Assembly (NCBI GenBank): GCA_003452935.1 | Contig: DMMY01000027.1 | Span: forward strand, 1-64,000 | DNA length: 64,000 nt | Source of the DNA: Elusimicrobiota bacterium | GTDB lineage: Bacteria > Elusimicrobiota > Elusimicrobia > UBA1565 > UBA9628 | Direction of reading: 5' to 3' | Part shown: positions 60,509 to 64,000 of the stretch, piece by piece | Layout of the letters: each line of letters starts with the position of its first letter | Position numbering within the stretch: position 1 is the stretch's first letter | Notes under the pieces: generated by a model | What the model saw: the letters and a program-made list of their open reading frames with translations, nothing else | Told to the model about the DNA's origin: nothing | The model's database searches: none | Translations under genes and position numbers: made by a program

Positions 60509-62452
60509 ATGTTCGACAACGCAAACAATCGCAACCAGACCGAGCAGGCCCTGCACGAGAGCGAGGCGCGATTCCGCTCCTTGATCGAAAGCGCTCCCGA
60601 GGGCATCTTCGTGCAGAGCGCGGGGCGCTTCCGCTACCTCAACCCCGCCGCCTGCCGGCTTTTCGGGGCTTCGCGGCCCGAGGATTTGCTCGGCAAGGAT
60701 TTCATGGAAAGGATGGCTCCCGAGTTCCACGCCCTGATCCGGGAACGGATACGCCTCCAGCGCGAGACCGGCAAGCCCGCGCCCCTCATGGAGCAGGAAT
60801 ACCTCCGCCTGGACGGATCGCGGGTCCCGGTCGAGACCACCGCGGTCCCCGTCAGGTACCAGGGCGAGGACGCGCACATCGTTTTCGTCCGAGACGTCAC
60901 CGAGCGCAGGAAATTCGACGCGGCATTACGAGAGAGCGAGCGGTTCCTCAACGACGTCGTCGAGAACGTGCCCGACATGATCTTCGTAAAAGACGCGCAG
61001 GATCTGCGATTCGTAAGATTCAACAAGGCGGGAGAACAGTTGCTCGGCTACCGGAGGGAATCCCTGCTCGGAAAAAACGACTACGACCTTTTCCCGAGGC
61101 AGGAGGCGGCTTTTTTCATCAAAACGGATCAGGAGGTGCTGGCCAATAAGCGGCCGCACGATATCCCGGAGGAGAAGATTCTGACGGCGGGCAAGGGAGA
61201 AAGGATCCTCCACACGAAAAAAATCACAATCCTGGACGAGTCAGGCAAGCCGAAATACCTGTTGGGCATATCAGAGGACATCACCGAACGCAAGCAGGCG
61301 GAGGCGGCCCTGGCGAACCTGCATAAGCTCGAGTCCCTGGGCACCCTGGCCGGCGGCATCGCCCATGACTTCAACAACATCATCTCCAGCATCATGGGCA
61401 ACCTCTCCATGCTGCAATCCGACATGAAAAGCGGCGGCGAGAGCCTAGAGCTCGTCGAGGAAGCCCAGCAAGCCTGCGAGACGGCCAAAGGCCTCGCGCA
61501 GCAGCTCCTCACTTTCGCCAAAGGAGGAAGCCCGGTCGTCAAGGTCATGGACCTGCGGCCCCTGCTCGCGCGGGCGGCCGGCTTCGCGACGCGGGGCTCG
61601 AAAACGCGCTGCGTCTTCGAGCTCGACGAAAATCCCCTGCCCGTGAACGTCGACAAGGAACAGGTCGCCCAGGTCATCCAAAACCTCGTGCTCAACGCCA
61701 TGCAGGCCATGCCGGAAGGCAAGACTATCGCGATTCGTGCGGCGCCCGTGACCCTGGGCGAGGGTGAACACCCTCCGCTGGCGGCCGGACGCTACGTCCA
61801 AGTCGAGGTCGAGGATCAAGGAACAGGAATCCCTCAGGAGCATCTCCCCCGCGTATTCGACCCCTATTTCAGCACAAAGACCAAGGGACGGGGACTCGGG
61901 CTGGCCATGTGCTATTCCATAATGTCCAAGCACGGGGGACACATCAACGCGGCGTCCAAGCCCCGCTCCGGCGCGATCCTGACCCTGCTTTTCCCGGCCG
62001 TGGCGGCCGAGGACATCCGGCCCGAGCCGGAGCGCCCGGCCCTCATCGCCGGCCAAGGCGCGATCCTGGTCATGGAAGACGAGGCCCTGGTCGCCAAGAC
62101 CTTGAAGCGCATGCTCGCGCGCCTGGGCTACCGGCCCGAATCTGTGGAAAACGGCCAGGACGCGCTCGACGCCTATCGCCAGGCCCAGGAAGCGGGCCAG
62201 CCTTACGCCGCGGTCATCATGGACCTGACCATTCCCGGAGGCATGGGCGGCGAGGAGGCCATGGGCAAGCTCCTGGCGCTCGATCCCAAAGCCAAGGCCA
62301 TCGTATCCAGCGGTTACTCCAACGATCCGATCATGGCCGAATACGCGGCCCACGGATTCTCCGGCGTGCTGGGCAAGCCCTACCGCATCGAAGACGTCTC
62401 CGCGGCCCTGCGCCGCGTCATCGGCTCCGATCCGGGCCGGCGGGCCCCCTAA
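60509..62452 (+). CDS. PAS-PAS hybrid sensor histidine kinase with C-terminal receiver
   Basis: A 647-residue soluble hybrid kinase. Two PAS domains (about 15-135 and 142-262, both closing with VTERR/ITERK linkers), HisKA with phospho-His286 in GGIAHDFNN, HATPase with N box VIQNLVLNAMQAMPEG (Asn396 region), G1 VEDQGTGIP and G2 GRGLGLAM, and a receiver with VMEDEAL, phospho-Asp572 in VIMDLTIPG and Lys at LGKPYRI. The IAHDFNN type of kinase often acts in complex phosphorelays. GGAGG precedes the ATG. No transmembrane segment, so the signal is cytoplasmic (redox, light or ligand via PAS). Confidence 0.94.
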   Translation: MFDNANNRNQTEQALHESEARFRSLIESAPEGIFVQSAGRFRYLNPAACRLFGASRPEDLLGKDFMERMAPEFHALIRERIRLQRETGKPAPLMEQEYLRLDGSRVPVETTAVPVRYQGEDAHIVFVRDVTERRKFDAALRESERFLNDVVENVPDMIFVKDAQDLRFVRFNKAGEQLLGYRRESLLGKNDYDLFPRQEAAFFIKTDQEVLANKRPHDIPEEKILTAGKGERILHTKKITILDESGKPKYLLGISEDITERKQAEAALANLHKLESLGTLAGGIAHDFNNIISSIMGNLSMLQSDMKSGGESLELVEEAQQACETAKGLAQQLLTFAKGGSPVVKVMDLRPLLARAAGFATRGSKTRCVFELDENPLPVNVDKEQVAQVIQNLVLNAMQAMPEGKTIAIRAAPVTLGEGEHPPLAAGRYVQVEVEDQGTGIPQEHLPRVFDPYFSTKTKGRGLGLAMCYSIMSKHGGHINAASKPRSGAILTLLFPAVAAEDIRPEPERPALIAGQGAILVMEDEALVAKTLKRMLARLGYRPESVENGQDALDAYRQAQEAGQPYAAVIMDLTIPGGMGGEEAMGKLLALDPKAKAIVSSGYSNDPIMAEYAAHGFSGVLGKPYRIEDVSAALRRVIGSDPGRRAP

Positions 62453-62483
62453 TTTTGCAAACTTGGCCCTTGCCTTTTCCCGC

Positions 62484-62895
62484 ATGAATTCAGGAACGCG
62501 CCGGATTCTCTTGATCGACGACGACCCGATACGGCGCCATGCTGACCAAATGGCTCGGCCGGCAAGGCTTTACGGCCCTGCACGCCCCGTCCGGCGGCGC
62601 CGGCCTGGCCCTGGCCGACGCCCGCAATCATCCCAAGGTCGTGGACATGACAATCGCGAGATTGCGCCGCGATCTCGCGGGCGCGGGGCGCGTCCTAGTG
62701 CTGCCGGACAGATCCGGCATGGAACTGGGAACCCGGCTGAAGCAGGCCAAGCCGCGCATCGAGGTCAGCTACATGTCCGGCTACACCGACAATCAAGACG
62801 TCCGCGACATCCTCTCCCGGCCCGAGAACCGCTTCCTGCAAAAGCCCTTCACCGCCAAAGCCCTGCTGACCCAGGTGCAAAAAGCGTTGTCGTAA
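62484..62895 (+). pseudogene. Frameshifted, degenerate receiver-domain gene
   Basis: Frame one from ATG 62484 reads a receiver start RRILLIDDDPIRR, then similarity continues in another frame from 62539 (LTKWLGRQGFTALHAPSGGAGLALAD), ending normally with VSYMSGYTDNQDVRDIL and RFLQKPFTAKALL. A one-base shift near 62535-62540 explains this. The phospho-Asp region is also lost: where a receiver has LLTDLVLPDMSGMEL, here a segment with an 8-bp palindrome (CGCGAGAT at 62655, ATCTCGCG at 62672) leads into VLVLPDRSGMEL, without the Asp. Probably inactive, unless a sequencing error accounts for the shift. Confidence 0.7.
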
Positions 62896-62916
62896 GGCTC
62901 CGGGCCCGCCGCCATC

Positions 62917-64000
62917 TCATCGTCCGCCGATGAGATGGCGCTCCCAGAACAGGCTCACGGCCTGGCCCATAACGTCGCGATTGGTCTTCTTCTGAAAGCC
63001 GTGGCCTTCGTCGCCGGCCATCATGAACCAGACCTTGTTTCCGCTCCTGCGCACTTCACGGACGATCTGCTCGGCCTCGGAGGCCGGCACGCGCGGATCA
63101 TTGGCGCCCTGAGCCACGAACAGCGCGCTGCGGATCTTCCCGGCGTTCGTGGTGGGCGAGATAGACTCCAGGTGCTTGGCCATGGCGGGATCGCGCTCGT
63201 CGCCGTACTCCGCGCGCCGCAGATCGCGCCTGTATTCCTTCGTGTTCTTGAGAAAGGTCACGAAATTGCTGATGCCCACGAAGTCCACGCCCGCCTTGAG
63301 CCGGTCGCCGTAATGGGCCAATGAGGAGAGCACCATGTAGCCGCCGTAGGAGCCGCCGAATACCGCGGCCCGGGTCTTGTCCAATTCCGGCTGCTTGGCG
63401 ATCCAATCCAAAAGCGCGCCGATGTCCTTGACCGAGTCCTCGCGCTTGAAACCGTTGTCCAGCAGCAGGTAACTTTTTCCATAGCCGTCCGAGCCGCGGA
63501 CATTGGGCGTCAGGACCGCGATGCCGAGCTCGTTGAGCCAGTATTGGATGGTCGAGTTGAAATACGGCCGCTCCTGTCCCTCGGGGCCGCCGTGGATGTC
63601 GACGACAACGGGAAACGGCCCCCGGCCGCGGGGCTTGTAATAAAAGCACGGAATCAGCCGGGGTTGGCCGGCGACCCGATCGAACGTCGGGTAATGGATC
63701 AAGGCCGGGGCTATGAACGTCTCCTCCGGAAGGCCGCCGGTCTCGCTCTCGGTCCAACGCGTCACGCTTCCCGACGCCCAATCCAGCGCGTATACGTCCC
63801 CGGGCGACGACGGCGTGCTGGCGGAGAATCCCAGCCTGGACCCAGTGGAATCAAACGTCAGGCCGTAAAGCTGGCCTTGAGGAGCCTTGTCCGCCGGCCG
63901 AAAAGGGCCCGAGGCCTGGCCCAGGTAAAGCCGGCCCAAGCCGTCCTCGTTGACCGCAAACGCCGCCTTGGCGCCGTCGCGCGAAACCGCGAGCTCCTCG
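62917..64000 (-). CDS. S9-family prolyl oligopeptidase-like serine peptidase (5' end beyond window)
   Basis: C-terminal part (about 361 residues) of an S9 peptidase related to acylaminoacyl peptidases. An N-terminal beta-propeller remnant (VSRDGAKAAFAVNEDG, STGSRLGFSASTPSSPGDVY) runs into the alpha/beta-hydrolase domain: VVVDIHGGPEGQERPYFN (oxyanion region), VFGGSYGGYMVLSSLAHYGD with the nucleophile Ser in GSYGG, QGANDPRVPASEAEQI with Asp, and GDEGHGFQKKTNR with His. The gene runs off the right edge, so its signal peptide and start are not visible. It is convergent with the frameshifted receiver gene, 21 bases away. Confidence 0.92.
   Translation of the reverse strand, partial: EELAVSRDGAKAAFAVNEDGLGRLYLGQASGPFRPADKAPQGQLYGLTFDSTGSRLGFSASTPSSPGDVYALDWASGSVTRWTESETGGLPEETFIAPALIHYPTFDRVAGQPRLIPCFYYKPRGRGPFPVVVDIHGGPEGQERPYFNSTIQYWLNELGIAVLTPNVRGSDGYGKSYLLLDNGFKREDSVKDIGALLDWIAKQPELDKTRAAVFGGSYGGYMVLSSLAHYGDRLKAGVDFVGISNFVTFLKNTKEYRRDLRRAEYGDERDPAMAKHLESISPTTNAGKIRSALFVAQGANDPRVPASEAEQIVREVRRSGNKVWFMMAGDEGHGFQKKTNRDVMGQAVSLFWERHLIGGR

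Overview
The window is a high-GC chromosome segment from a Gram-negative (two-membrane) bacterium. It encodes Omp85/TamA-TamB, a TolC-type outer-membrane channel, an RND pump and a Wza-type polysaccharide exporter. Four proteins share an unusual design: a signal peptide followed by a roughly 100-200 residue Ala/Pro/Ser-rich low-complexity prefix (genes at 26853, 36155, 39265 and 41367). That style, with the high GC and many secreted orphans, best fits an environmental Elusimicrobiota lineage. This is an inference from protein style, not from a marker gene. No rRNA, tRNA, CRISPR array or prophage was found.

Layout. 1-4847: RNase R (cut by the window edge), an ORF6N-domain protein with a palindromic operator, a tRNA-dihydrouridine synthase, SSB and a GreA/GreB-like factor. 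4877-13484: an envelope gene series on the minus strand, transcribed TamA, TamB, TolC, RND pump. 13485-13931 has no gene but carries a perfect 17-bp hairpin. 14279-25698: a central-carbon series on the minus strand, transcribed proton-pumping pyrophosphatase, aconitase, NADP-isocitrate dehydrogenase, ATP-citrate lyase small and large subunits, GTP-type PEP carboxykinase. Together these connect 2-oxoglutarate, isocitrate, citrate, acetyl-CoA plus oxaloacetate, and PEP. 25796-36126: a small membrane sensor-like protein, an ArsR-type regulator divergent from a P-type ATPase, an EamA transporter, a group of response regulators with one soluble histidine kinase, a secreted orphan and a cobalamin-type radical SAM protein. 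36155-44558: three large secreted or membrane orphans and a small secreted protein with two C2H2 zinc-finger patterns.

44795-60002 is a complete exopolysaccharide locus of the Wzx/Wzy type. It has an outer-membrane barrel, exporter, Wzz-like chain-length protein, O-antigen-ligase-like polymerase, flippase, methyltransferase, two CysE-like acyltransferases, four glycosyltransferases, a GH39-like hydrolase, and a fused nucleotidyltransferase-like/initiating phosphoglycosyltransferase. Junctions are almost all short overlaps. The exception is 58440-58582, an AT-richer 143-bp block with 18-bp inverted repeats and flanking CGATGA direct repeats that looks like a small transposed element. 60079-62895 holds a truncated receiver, a PAS-PAS-kinase-receiver hybrid and a frameshifted receiver. 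The window ends inside an S9 peptidase gene.

Two regulatory themes stand out. Many promoter-proximal genes have a TATAAT-like box only 4-10 bases before the start codon and no Shine-Dalgarno, suggesting leaderless mRNAs, whereas operon-internal genes have good Shine-Dalgarno sites. An 11-mer TAGGTCYTTWG with nearby CCTAGG sites recurs in three intergenic regions, all next to genes for exported or surface proteins.
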